Assembly (NCBI GenBank): GCA_965203215.1
Contig: CBDBBY010000001.1
Coordinates: 2,480,001 to 2,544,000, forward strand
Reading direction: 5' to 3'
DNA length: 64,000 bases
From: CBDBBY01 sp965203215
Lineage (GTDB): Bacteria > Pseudomonadota > Alphaproteobacteria > Rhodobacterales > Rhodobacteraceae
A program made the position numbers and the translations under genes. Below the pieces are notes generated by a model that was not told the DNA's origin, did not search any database, and saw only the letters and a program-made list of their open reading frames with translations. Positions 51,833-60,690 of this stretch are shown here, piece by piece; the first letter of the stretch is position 1, and each line of letters starts with the position of its first letter.

Positions 51833-53361
51833 ATGTCCAAGAAATTGTTATTGGCGCTCGCGGGCTGCTTGCCCATTGCGCTTTCCGGCTGCGGGGGCGG
51901 GGGGGGGGCGCAAGTTCATCGCCCGCCGCGCAATCGCCTTCCGTCGAAAGCGAAACGCAAACGCCAACCGCGGCGTTGGATGCGGCCAAGACCGCCGTGG
52001 ACAACGCGAATTCAGCACGAACCGAAGCCGCGGTCCAACGCGCCATCCGCGCTCTTTCCGCAGCGGTGGAAACGGCGGAAACGGCTAAGACAGCCGCGCA
52101 AGCCGATTTGGATGCAGCGCAAGCCGCCTTGACGGAAGCGCAGGACTACAGAACGGCGCAAACCGCCATTCTCGACGGACTGCAACCTATCACCGCCGCG
52201 CGTTTGAGTTTGGCAGCAGTGAAACCAGCGGCAACAGTGGCGGAAGCGGCGGCGGCGTTGGATGCAGCTAGGAACGCTGTTGCCGCAGCGAAGTCCACAA
52301 GAACCGCCGCCGCGATCCAGCGTGCCCGCCGCGCTCTTTCGCAAGCGGTGGACACAGCGGATGCCGCTTTCGATGCCGCGCGATCCGACCTTTTTGCCGC
52401 GAGTGACGCCTTAACGAGAGCGCAGAACTACAGAACCGAGCAAACCCCCATTCTCAATTCGTTGCCATTCACTCAACCGCCGGGAACGCCACCGCCGCCT
52501 TCATCGCCGCCCGGCGAATTCAATGTGACGCATGTAGAGTTGAGTACGAGATATAGTACTTGGTCGAGCGGCGGGCGTCCATTCCAATACGCGCCGCGAG
52601 GGGGCACTTTTGCGCCGTTCGGTGAATCCTATTGGCGGAATGTCCGCAACGACGCGAGCGGTCTAAAAAATGGTTTCCGCCGGTTCGCGGATGTCAACGG
52701 CATCACAATGGCCGAAAAAAACTTCAATCAACCCATCAGCTATGGCACTCGCTCTGACGGCCTCAGCGATAGAGAACGAATTTTGGTTGACCGAGTTCGA
52801 GGAGGCATTCAACAAGGCCATAGTCTTGATGGGGTCCTTCATTTCAACAATCATATTGTTGGAATTGGCAGCTACAGTGCTTTCGATGTAGTCAGACTCT
52901 TCCACCGCTGCACTACTACGCCGGGATTTTGCGGTTCCACTGGCCGCGACCTCTATGACGACGGGTTCAGCGTAGCGTTCGGCGAACGCTCGGTTGGCGC
53001 TCCGAACCGGGAAGAAAGCTATCTCACCTCAACAACAGTGCTGTATCGCGGCGCGATGGCGGGGGTCAGGCACGCTAAAGGGTATTTCACTGGAAATGGA
53101 ACGGCTTTCACCGGCACCGCGACTTTGACCTATCGCATCAGCAGCACCGGCGACACCATCAATCTCGTACTGCGCGAGCAGAACGGCGGATGGTCTTCGA
53201 ACAGCAATATGCGGGTGAACAACGACGGGTCGTTTTCCAGTGTGGATAACTCTATCAAGGGCGATTTCTACGGGCCGAACTGGGATGAAGCCGCCGGGAT
53301 CGTCCAAACGCGTAACGTCTACGGCGGGTGGCTGGTTCACGAGTGGCTGCTTAATCAATGA
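51833..53361 (+). CDS. Surface lipoprotein with helical repeats and TbpB-like C-terminal domain, out of frame at a G10 tract
   Basis: Starts ATG 51833 behind AAAGGA. The first frame gives MSKKLLLALAGCLPIALSGC, a signal peptide with lipobox LSGC (Cys20), then runs of glycine over a G tract (51899-51908, ten G). The remaining ~460 codons continue in another frame (ASSSPAAQSPSVESETQTP onward) to the stop at 53361; a tract of 8 or 11 G would give one protein of about 509 residues. Two tandem ~70-residue Ala-rich coiled-coil repeats (LDAAKTAVDNANSARTEAAV; LDAARNAVAAAKSTRTAAAI) and a Pro-rich linker precede a beta-rich domain. That domain ends in KGDFYGPNWDEAAGIVQ, which resembles transferrin-binding-protein-like barrels. 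It may be phase-variable, or the length may be an assembly error. Confidence 0.75.
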
Positions 53362-53367
53362 AACTTT

Positions 53368-54009
53368 GGGTCCATCGCAACAAAGGTACATGGCGCGACA
53401 TGAGGTCGGCTTCGGTCGTTTTCGCGCGCAATCTGTTGCTGATCGGTGACAGCGCAGGCGGTTTTCCGTCGGCTTTTGCACTCAACGGCTCGGCCTGCGT
53501 GCGAATCAACATGCTCGACAGGTTCGACTTGTCAGACGAAAGACTCCGCGATGCCCTCGACTCCTCCCGCTGAAGTCGCTTCGTGAAGCAGCGCCGGTCC
53601 CGAGGGCTGCCGAGCGCGAAAAAGCCGGACACATCAAGCCAATGCCGGTCATGGGGTGCATCCCGATCTTGTTGGTCAAACGGCGGCGCGATGCGGCCTC
53701 CAATCGGGGAAGCCGGCCCGACGGTTGTTTTCAGTTCAGCATTTGAAGGCGATCAGAGCGTCGGCCCCGCTTTCGACCGGCGGCGCCTCTCCCTCCTTGT
53801 CCCCGAAACATGGCGCACCCCAGTCAGGCTACGGATGCACATGCCTTTGTTGGACAAACCGAGACCTTTCTTGGCTTCATCGGGCGCGCGCAGGCCGGGC
53901 CGTTGAGTGCAAAAGCCGCCTGCGCTGTCACTGATCGGCAACAGACTGCGCGCGAAAACGATCGAAACCGACCTCATGTCGCGTCATGTACCTTTGTTGC
54001 GATGGACCC
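53368..54009. repeat. 642-bp repeat, right copy
   Basis: Same length and, as far as can be read, the same sequence as 51095-51736, in direct orientation. It begins six bases after the lipoprotein stop codon and ends ATGGACCC at the phnW junction. Confidence 0.85.
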
Positions 54010-54265
54010 GCCAATGCCAGCGCATTGTCGTCGGGACCGACAAGCGTTCCCAGCATCGCTTCGACGGCAAAGGTGCCGCTCCCTTGAAGTGGAGCGCACT
54101 CGAGCTCTCCTTCGTATCGCCGATCAATTCGAGCAGTTTTCGGCGAACCGTTGTCGTCATCTCCTTGAATTCGGCATCGCGCGAGCCCCAGTCCTGAAGC
54201 ATCGCCTGCTTCGTGGCTTTCGAAGTGGTAAGCGGTCCCGGCGTCAACAGGTAAACCGGTCGGGC
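54010..54265 (-). pseudogene. phnW: 2-aminoethylphosphonate:pyruvate transaminase, 5' fragment
   Basis: N-terminal part of PhnW: YLLTPGPLTTSKATKQAMLQ then DWGSRDAEF is the family start. A frameshift near 54105 is needed to continue as ECAPLQGSGTFAVEAMLGTL and VGPDDNALALA up to the composite-element border. The first codons (MNGCAR) lie beyond the IS at 55509-55520 with the ATG at 55520. The gene therefore carries IS insertion at codon 6-7, a frameshift, the composite insertion, a second frameshift and a deletion. Confidence 0.92.
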
Positions 54266-55500
54266 GCAGGGCAATCGCACTTCAAAACTCTGGCGCGAGC
54301 ACTGCCGCGCGTCTGATGAGCTTGAGTCGATATTCCGGCATTTGCGCCGCCCATCGGAACCGCCGCCGGATTGAGAGCTTGTCGTCCATGAGACGGATGA
54401 TGTCCGGAGCGATTTTCCGGACGGCCGCGAGGTTCTCCGGGCCGTGGCCCATCCGGTTCCGCAGATCGTCCTCTCCCATCTGGACGTCCAGGACCCAGTG
54501 CAGACTGTTCTCGATCGCCCAGTGGTTCCGGACGGCTTTCAGAAGCTCCTCCGAAGACATCTTTCGGCTCATGATGCAGGTGCGGGTCTCAGTCTTGGTC
54601 CGTCCCTCGGTCTCGCGGGCGGCCTCGACCTTGCCGACGGCCTCGAGGCCCGGCCACCGGTGGAGGTCCTGCAGCCAGCCGACGTCGTGGGAGACCGTCG
54701 CGGTGCGCGTCTCGATGCGCCCGTGTCCGCAGCCGACATGCTGATATGAAAGCATTTCCTTTTGCGCCTCGGGATCCTCAAGCCACTCCTTCGCGTCCTT
54801 GTGAAGCTCTTTCTGGTTGGCTTTCAGCGTCAGGACGTAGTTCCCGCCCTTGCCGATGATCAGTTCCGATGCCGCGCGCTGCGTGTGCAGCGCGTCCGCG
54901 GTGACGAGCGTGCCTTCCAGGCTCAGCATCTCGAGTAGAGCCGGAAGCGCCCGGATCTCGTTGGACTTCTTGTCGACCGCGACCTGGCCGAGCACGATCC
55001 CCGACCCCGGGGCGAAGGCGCTCAAGAGATGCAGCGGCGAAAGCTCCGAGGCGCGCGAGAACGTGCGCCGGAGCGCCTTGCCGTCGACCGCGATCTGCCG
55101 GACGCCGTCCGCCTCCAGCGCCTTCGCCCAGCCCGAAGCGAACCGCGAAAGGGCCGCCGCGAACGGACCCGGATCCATCATCCGGAACAGCCGGGAGAAG
55201 GCGTCGTGGCTGGGAGGCCCGTGCTCCAGACGCATGAACCGGCGCAAAAACTTCTCGTTGAGGACGGCGAAATCCGCCATGTCGACGCAGGTCCGGCCGC
55301 CGCACAGGCTCGAAAGCAGCGCAACCGCCGGCATCTCGAGAAAGTCGTGGCGCGTCGCGTTGCTCCTCCGGGGATCCTTGACCCCCTTGAAAAATTGACG
55401 GAAGTCTTCCATGTCCTGCCTCTTCGCTCTGCTCGCGCGGCCGTCTCGCCGCTTCGCGGAACATCCTGAAACAGTGCACGCTCAAATGCAATCGCCCTGC
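54266..55500 (-). mobile_element. ISAs1-family insertion sequence (1235 bp)
   Basis: Complete IS. Terminal inverted repeats start GCAGGGCAATCGCACTTCA at the left and, read from the other end, GCAGGGCGATTGCATTTGA at the right. An 8-bp direct repeat GGTCGGGC flanks it (54258-54265 and 55501-55508). Removing the IS and one repeat restores the first codons of phnW. Size and target length fit the ISAs1 family. Confidence 0.93.
54282..55412 (-). CDS. ISAs1-family transposase
   Basis: 376 residues, intact. N-terminal FFKGVKDPRRSNATRHDFLE and SSLCGGRTCVDMADFA are typical of ISAs1/H-repeat transposases. The DDE core is visible as QIAVDGKALRRTFSR (first Asp), GTLVTADALHTQ (second Asp) and the late NHWAIENSLHWVLDVQMGED (Glu). 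The preserved frame and clean target duplication suggest the IS is recent and possibly active. Confidence 0.94.
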   Translation of the reverse strand: MEDFRQFFKGVKDPRRSNATRHDFLEMPAVALLSSLCGGRTCVDMADFAVLNEKFLRRFMRLEHGPPSHDAFSRLFRMMDPGPFAAALSRFASGWAKALEADGVRQIAVDGKALRRTFSRASELSPLHLLSAFAPGSGIVLGQVAVDKKSNEIRALPALLEMLSLEGTLVTADALHTQRAASELIIGKGGNYVLTLKANQKELHKDAKEWLEDPEAQKEMLSYQHVGCGHGRIETRTATVSHDVGWLQDLHRWPGLEAVGKVEAARETEGRTKTETRTCIMSRKMSSEELLKAVRNHWAIENSLHWVLDVQMGEDDLRNRMGHGPENLAAVRKIAPDIIRLMDDKLSIRRRFRWAAQMPEYRLKLIRRAAVLAPEF

Positions 55501-55591
55501 GGTCGGGCGCAACCGTTCATTTCTTGCTTGTTTTCAAATGTTTTGCTCCCGTCCGGCGCGTTGCCGCGGCGTCCCCTCAATCGAGAGCGAT

Positions 55592-56467
55592 TTACGCGGC
55601 GCCGAGTCGATCTGCAAGCAAACCCGGAATGTCCCGCGGAAGATTCGCGACGAGCACTCCCGCTGATTCGAAGGCGTGACGTTTCGCTTCGTAGCCGCCG
55701 CCCGTCCCGGAGGCAATCGCGCCGGCGTGGCCCATCTTCTTGCCTTGCGGCGAACTCATTCCGGCGACGAAGGCGGCGACCGGCTTCGTCATGGAGGACG
55801 CGAACTCGGCAGCCTCCTCTTCCCCGCCGCCTCCGATTTCGCCGCAAATCGCGACGGCCTCGGTTCGCTTGTCGCTTTCGAAGAGTTCAAGCGCTTCGCG
55901 AATCGTCGTTCCAATGACCGGATCGCCCCCGACTCCGATGAATGCCGATTGCCCCAAGCCTGATCGGACGATCGAGAGGCATGCCAGCGTGCCCAAGCTT
56001 CCCGATCTGGACACGACGCCTATCGTTCCCTGTTTGAATATGGACGGGTTGAACGCAGGCATGATGCCCGCGAACGACTCTCCCGGCGTTACAAGCCCGG
56101 CGGTGTTGGGGCCGACCACCCGCGCACCGCAGGCTCGCGCCGCAGCAAGGATCTCCATCGTATCTTGGACAGGAACGTGCTCGGTCAGGATGACCGCCAC
56201 CCGTGCTCCCGACTCGAAAGCGTCGATTGCGGCGTTCCTTGCCGCGAACGGAGGCACGAACAGCAGCGCCGCGCCGAACTCAATCTCTTTCCTTGCTTCC
56301 CGCGCACTTTCGAATATCGGAAGATCAAGATGCATTTGCCCGGGACGCCTCGGATTGACGCCGCCTGCGACAGACGCGCCGTAGTCGATCATCGCCTTCG
56401 TCCAAAAGGTTCCTTGCCGACCCGTCATGCCGTAGACCAGCATGCGGTGCTCTTTGCGCAGTATCAT
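55592..56467 (-). CDS. Acid-CoA ligase alpha subunit (SucD-like), probable sulfoacetate-CoA ligase
   Basis: 291 residues, homologous to succinyl-CoA synthetase alpha. CoA/active-site loop YGMTGRQGTFWT, VGPNTAGLVTPGE, SRSGSLGTLA and the phosphorylated His in GKKMGHAGAI. The TCA-cycle enzyme normally has GFTGSQGTFH and sits with sucAB. This copy differs, overlaps its beta subunit by four bases and is followed upstream by an acylating aldehyde dehydrogenase. That trio matches the SqwKL/SauS type of sulfoacetate pathway, but other acids (for example malate, malonate) are possible. Confidence 0.8.
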   Translation of the reverse strand: MILRKEHRMLVYGMTGRQGTFWTKAMIDYGASVAGGVNPRRPGQMHLDLPIFESAREARKEIEFGAALLFVPPFAARNAAIDAFESGARVAVILTEHVPVQDTMEILAAARACGARVVGPNTAGLVTPGESFAGIMPAFNPSIFKQGTIGVVSRSGSLGTLACLSIVRSGLGQSAFIGVGGDPVIGTTIREALELFESDKRTEAVAICGEIGGGGEEEAAEFASSMTKPVAAFVAGMSSPQGKKMGHAGAIASGTGGGYEAKRHAFESAGVLVANLPRDIPGLLADRLGAA

Positions 56468-57603
56468 TTTCGCGCTTTCTCCGCGTCGCTCACTGCCGCT
56501 TCGATCGCGTCCTCCATGTGCTCGAAAGGCTCAATCCCCAGTTCGCGGCGAACCAGCGAGATCGCCTCCCGTTCGCCGGTTCCGTGAATGCAGAAATGCA
56601 CCGGAAACCAAGGCGGGCGGGATTTCCACGCGGTCGCCACGCCTTGGGCCATCACATCGGTCCGCGCGAAAGCTCCGCAAAAGTTCACGACCGCGGACGC
56701 GATCCGTTTTTGCCCGAGCAGCAGGTTCCACGCCGTTTCGGCTTTCGAATACGCATCGCCGCCGATTTCCAGGAAGTTCGCAGGCGATCCGCCCAGCCGC
56801 TTGACCACATCCATTGTCGCCATCGTCAGCCCGGCGCCGTTGGCAAGTATTCCGACATTTCCGTCAAGCTCGATGAACTTGAGTCCGGCCGCCGCGGCCT
56901 CGGCCTCAAGCTTGGTCAGGCTCTCTTCTTCGGCGGCTGCGGCCAATTCGAATTGGCGTCCGACCGCCGCGTCGTCCATGGTGAATTTGCAATCCAGCGC
57001 AATCAGATTGCCGTCCGGCCGGACAGCGAGCGGATTGACCTCGAGCAATTCGGCGTCGTGCCGCCGGTAGCACCGATAGAGCTTGGCAAGGGCTTCGGCG
57101 ACGATTTCGGCTTCGGCTGCGGGGAGGATGCACTCTAAAAGCCGTGCCGCCTCGAACTCATCCAATCCGTCGGCTATATCGACCGGAATGCTCAGCAGCG
57201 CACGCGGATCAGCATCGGCGGCGCTTTCGATATCGACGCCGCCCGATGCGGAGAAAAGGACGACGGGACAGCGCAGAACCGGATCGACCGTTACCGCCGC
57301 GTAATATTCCTTTTCGATTTCGATGAGTTCCTCGACCAGGACGCATTTCGCCGCGCGTCCTGAAAAATCCATGTCCAGCAAGGACCGCGCCGCTTCGCGG
57401 GCTTCCGCGGGCGTTCGAGCAAGCTTGATGCCGCCCGCCTTGCCGCGGCCCCCGGCCGGAATCTGCGCCTTCACCATGCACGGCCCGATTCTTTCCGCGA
57501 GGGCGGCTGCTTCGTCCGCCGAAGCTGCGATTTCGCCCGCCGGAATCCTGAGTCCCGCGCGCAGAAGCAGCGGTTTCGCGGCATGTTCGCAGAAATCAGG
57601 CAT
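56464..57603 (-). CDS. Acid-CoA ligase beta subunit (SucC-like), probable sulfoacetate-CoA ligase
   Basis: 379 residues with the ATP-grasp fold of succinyl-CoA synthetase beta: VKAQIPAGGRGKAGGIKLA, LVEELIEIEKEYYAAVTVD, LLEVNPLAVRPDGNLIALDC and GILANGAGLTMATMDVVKRL. It starts 16 bases after the dehydrogenase gene and overlaps the alpha subunit by ATGA. The pair forms a nucleotide-dependent acid-thiol ligase producing an acyl-CoA for, or accepting one from, the neighbouring dehydrogenase. Confidence 0.82.
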   Translation of the reverse strand: MPDFCEHAAKPLLLRAGLRIPAGEIAASADEAAALAERIGPCMVKAQIPAGGRGKAGGIKLARTPAEAREAARSLLDMDFSGRAAKCVLVEELIEIEKEYYAAVTVDPVLRCPVVLFSASGGVDIESAADADPRALLSIPVDIADGLDEFEAARLLECILPAAEAEIVAEALAKLYRCYRRHDAELLEVNPLAVRPDGNLIALDCKFTMDDAAVGRQFELAAAAEEESLTKLEAEAAAAGLKFIELDGNVGILANGAGLTMATMDVVKRLGGSPANFLEIGGDAYSKAETAWNLLLGQKRIASAVVNFCGAFARTDVMAQGVATAWKSRPPWFPVHFCIHGTGEREAISLVRRELGIEPFEHMEDAIEAAVSDAEKARK

Positions 57604-57618
57604 GGCTTCGCTTACCTC

Positions 57619-59046
57619 TCATTTGCCGAATTCGCTCCAATAGGGGCCGAACAGCTCTTCCTCCGACGGCCTGTCTTCGGGAATCGTCGTCACGAGATGG
57701 GTCAGGTTTATGAAATGCTTGTAGTTCAAATTCTCCGAAATCACGTTGTTGGCCCAAGTTCCGCCGCCCATCGAAAGCGTGAACGGAAGCGCATTGTCGA
57801 ATCCGCCGCCGTTTCCGAACGTATGGGCTTGGTTGACCAGAACCCGAACCACATCGGTATCCTCGGCCAAGCTCCGGGCGTTCCTTTCGTCCTTGGTATG
57901 GATCCCGACGGAATGGCCTTTTCCGCACACTTCCAATATCGATTGCGCGGTCTCTTTCGCTTCGGCGAAATCCCTCGCGCGGTGGACCGCAAGCACCAAG
58001 GAAAGTTTCTCGTCCGAGAAGCTGCGCTTGCCTTCGACGCTTTGCTCCTCAACGAGGAAAAATCGAGCTGAACTCGCTTCTTCGGGCAAACCTGCCGCCT
58101 CGGCAACCACGCTTGCATCCTTTCCGATCACGCGGCGGCTGAGTCCGCCGTCCTGCCAGTGAACCGATGCGATCCTCGCGCGTTCATCCGCCGTGCATCT
58201 CCATCCGCCGAAACGGCGCAGCGCTTGCATCGCGTCTTCGTAAACATCCTCAAGCACGACCAGCGAGTTTTCGGACGAGCACGAGGTCGCGTTGTCGAAC
58301 GTCTTGGACGCCGCGATCTTTTCGGCCGCGTCATCAAGATCCGCCGAGGAATCCACGATGACCGGGACATTGCCGGGGCCGACGCCTATGGCGACTTTGC
58401 CCGATGTCATGGCTTGGCGCACATTGTTCTGGGATCCCGTGACGACGACCAAGTCTGCAAGCTCGGCAAGCCGCTTGGTCTTCGCCTTGGTAGCAGGCGG
58501 CGGCAGCGCCTGCACCAAATCCGCAGGGTGGCCGGATGTGGTGAGCGCCGTCCGCATCAATTCGACAGCGGCGGCCGACGTCCGATATCCTGACGGCGAC
58601 GGCGCAACAATGATCGCATTTCCGCCCTTCAACGCCATCATGGCCTTGTTTGCCGGAGTCGCCGAGGGATTCGTCGAGGGACAAACGGCGCCGACGACGC
58701 CGACAGGTTTGCCGTAAACGGTCAATCCGCGGTCCGGACTCTCCTCGACCACGCCGACGGTCCTCGCGCGAAGAAGGTCCCGAAGAGTTCCGAACGTCTT
58801 GCGGACGTTCTTTGCGACTTTGGATTCCACATTGCCCAAGCCTGTGTCCGCGACGGCCCTCTCCGCCAGCATCCGGGCGTTCTCCGGTTTGCAGATCGAC
58901 CATGCGACGGCCCTCACGGCCATGTCCACCCGATCTTGATCCGTGTTTTCGTACGCCTCCATCGCAGCTTTCGCGCGATGCACGAGATCGGCGACCGGGC
59001 AGTCCGAATCGGCTGCGACCTCCCGGTCTGCGTTTGCTGCTGGCAT
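57619..59046 (-). CDS. CoA-acylating aldehyde dehydrogenase, probable sulfoacetaldehyde dehydrogenase
   Basis: 475 residues. It has the acylating-ALDH type (compare EutE, SauS): VGVVGAVCPSTNPSATPANK, ALKGGNAIIVAPSPSGYRTS, GVGPGNVPVIVDSSADLDDA and the nucleophile in KTFDNATSCSSENSLVVLED (Cys about 255). The C-terminus has LTHLVTTIPEDRPSEEELFG, as in SauS-like proteins. With the SucCD-like ligase it would convert sulfoacetate to sulfoacetaldehyde through sulfoacetyl-CoA. The substrate is inferred from gene neighbourhood. Confidence 0.82.
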   Translation of the reverse strand: MPAANADREVAADSDCPVADLVHRAKAAMEAYENTDQDRVDMAVRAVAWSICKPENARMLAERAVADTGLGNVESKVAKNVRKTFGTLRDLLRARTVGVVEESPDRGLTVYGKPVGVVGAVCPSTNPSATPANKAMMALKGGNAIIVAPSPSGYRTSAAAVELMRTALTTSGHPADLVQALPPPATKAKTKRLAELADLVVVTGSQNNVRQAMTSGKVAIGVGPGNVPVIVDSSADLDDAAEKIAASKTFDNATSCSSENSLVVLEDVYEDAMQALRRFGGWRCTADERARIASVHWQDGGLSRRVIGKDASVVAEAAGLPEEASSARFFLVEEQSVEGKRSFSDEKLSLVLAVHRARDFAEAKETAQSILEVCGKGHSVGIHTKDERNARSLAEDTDVVRVLVNQAHTFGNGGGFDNALPFTLSMGGGTWANNVISENLNYKHFINLTHLVTTIPEDRPSEEELFGPYWSEFGK

Positions 59047-59128
59047 TGCCGCACTCCGTTGGGCGAAATCGGAATTCGCCTTCGCGCGACAGAACCGGCG
59101 TCAATCCGGCTCCGCCGCTGAATTCATC

Positions 59129-60112
59129 CTAATCGACTTGAGATCGCGATCCCATCAGTTGATCGACAAGTTCCAATGCATCGACCGGCCAAAAAACTTC
59201 AGGACGCGGCTGGTGAACGCCCGCATCGCCTTCTTTCGGACGGCAATTCAGAACCGTCTCCGTCCAATTCTTCGGGATCCCCTCAATGCCATGCACCGCA
59301 CCGAGCAGCGCGCCGCAAATTGCGGCGTTCGTGTCGGTGTCGCCTCCACGGCTGACAGTGTCAACAACGCCCTCCTCGAAGTCCTCGGCATGCAACAACT
59401 GCCAAAGGGCATTCTGAAGCGCGACCAGCACCCAGCCCTGTTTCAAGGAAGATTTTGTGATCCAAGGCAGATTGTCCACCTTCATGATGGATTCGAGCAG
59501 AATCGGATCGACACTCATGTCGTTGGCCCAACCCAAGATCGATTCATAAAGCAAATCAGGAGCAGGGCCTTTGCGAATTGCGTGCGCTATGGCCATTGCG
59601 AATAGGGCGTTGGCCTCTTGGCAAACTCGATGCGGGTGCGTGATGGCAGCGTCCTGCCGCGCCCATTCCGCAACTGAGTCAAGACTGTGCCTGGAACCGA
59701 ATATCCCGAGCGGACATATCCTCATGAGCGCTCCGTTCGCTTGGCTTTCCGGGTTCGCCGCGCCTGTCAACGCAGCGGCAACCGTCATTCCGCAATCGAA
59801 AGGGCCGGAGTTCATCCAGTAAACATATTGTTCCCGCACGCGCTCGGAATCGTAGCGCTGATGTTCGGCAAGCGATCTCGCAAGCAAGAGGGCCATTTCC
59901 GAATCGTCGGTCGGTTGCCCGGCAATCGTGTTGAAGGTGCCGCCGCTGAGCAGGACCCGTATTCCTTCGGGAAACTGCTCCTTGATGTAATCAGCGCTGC
60001 GAAACTCGACGTGACTTCCCAGCGCATCGCCGCAAAGTTGTCCGAGCATGCTTCCCTTTGCGCGGGAGAGGCGACCGGCCTCGTCGAGTTCGGATCGATT
60101 GATCGATGTCAT
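59129..60112 (-). CDS. ADP-ribosylglycohydrolase family protein
   Basis: 327 residues from ATG 60112 (GGAG six bases ahead). Dinuclear magnesium site: GQPTDDSEMALLLARSL and SRGGDTDTNAAICGALLGA. N-terminal GSMLGQLCGDALGSHVEF is typical. The family removes ADP-ribose from proteins, nucleic acids or small molecules. It is not linked to the dehydrogenase gene (82-base gap, same strand, so co-transcription is possible). An ADP-ribosyltransferase partner is not visible. Confidence 0.92.
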   Translation of the reverse strand: MTSINRSELDEAGRLSRAKGSMLGQLCGDALGSHVEFRSADYIKEQFPEGIRVLLSGGTFNTIAGQPTDDSEMALLLARSLAEHQRYDSERVREQYVYWMNSGPFDCGMTVAAALTGAANPESQANGALMRICPLGIFGSRHSLDSVAEWARQDAAITHPHRVCQEANALFAMAIAHAIRKGPAPDLLYESILGWANDMSVDPILLESIMKVDNLPWITKSSLKQGWVLVALQNALWQLLHAEDFEEGVVDTVSRGGDTDTNAAICGALLGAVHGIEGIPKNWTETVLNCRPKEGDAGVHQPRPEVFWPVDALELVDQLMGSRSQVD

Positions 60113-60690
60113 TCTGTGCTCCATCGTCCAAGGCATTCGGATGAGCCGCTTCAGCCTTCGGCCGGACCATTCTTGCCGCTCGAACGGCGTTTGAGAATAG
60201 AGGCTGACGACAATATACGTCTTTGGAGCGGAATTCACCTGCAACGATTCATGCATGCAAACATGAATCCATTGCGCTGCGGCTCGATCAAGGTCGTCAC
60301 CGCGGAACAAAGCTGACCTTGGCTGCAGCGGCCTGAATCGCAGCTTTCATTCGCATAGCGGCCAAGGCGGGTTTCATTTTGTTCAAAGGCCCGAGCCTGC
60401 CAGTCCGACCAGTCCAAGAATCTCGCGATTCATCCAAGCGGCGAATCCCAAATCGCGTGGACCGCGCGGGCCATTTTCATAATGGCCGCTCCGAAAACGC
60501 AGCCGCTTTATTGGTGAAACCGGACTAAAATCCCATGCGCGAATCCCTCGGCGCGCATTTTTCCGATTTGAAGTCTCTCTCCGGAAGCGCTCAGAGGGCA
60601 GTCCGGCTGCTTCGAAAGGCCCTACAACTTAAGGCGTTTGATGTTGGGCGGCGCCGAGACATCCAGATGTTTCACGACATGCCATTCATG
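60113..60690. other. Intergenic, no gene recognised
   Basis: 578 bases between the ADP-ribosylglycohydrolase and the alpha/beta hydrolase. Short ORFs only, none with a recognisable motif. It likely contains the promoter of the ADP-ribosylglycohydrolase gene. Confidence 0.45.

Larger units (their letters stand above)
51095..54009. mobile_element. Composite element (2.9 kb) inserted in phnW
   Basis: Two apparently identical 642-bp repeats in direct orientation (51095-51736 and 53368-54009) flank a 1.63-kb passenger with one lipoprotein gene. The outer borders carry CCAAT (51090-51094 and 54011-54015, with one extra G at the right junction). Removing the element and one CCAAT rejoins the phnW reading frame exactly as ALALVNGAYGKW, which proves insertion. 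No transposase is encoded inside, so mobilisation would need an enzyme in trans. Confidence 0.85.

Noticed and set aside
53984..54280. An independent 98-residue gene starting at 54280
   Set aside because: It is the IS-truncated 5' part of phnW; the apparent start comes from the IS end.
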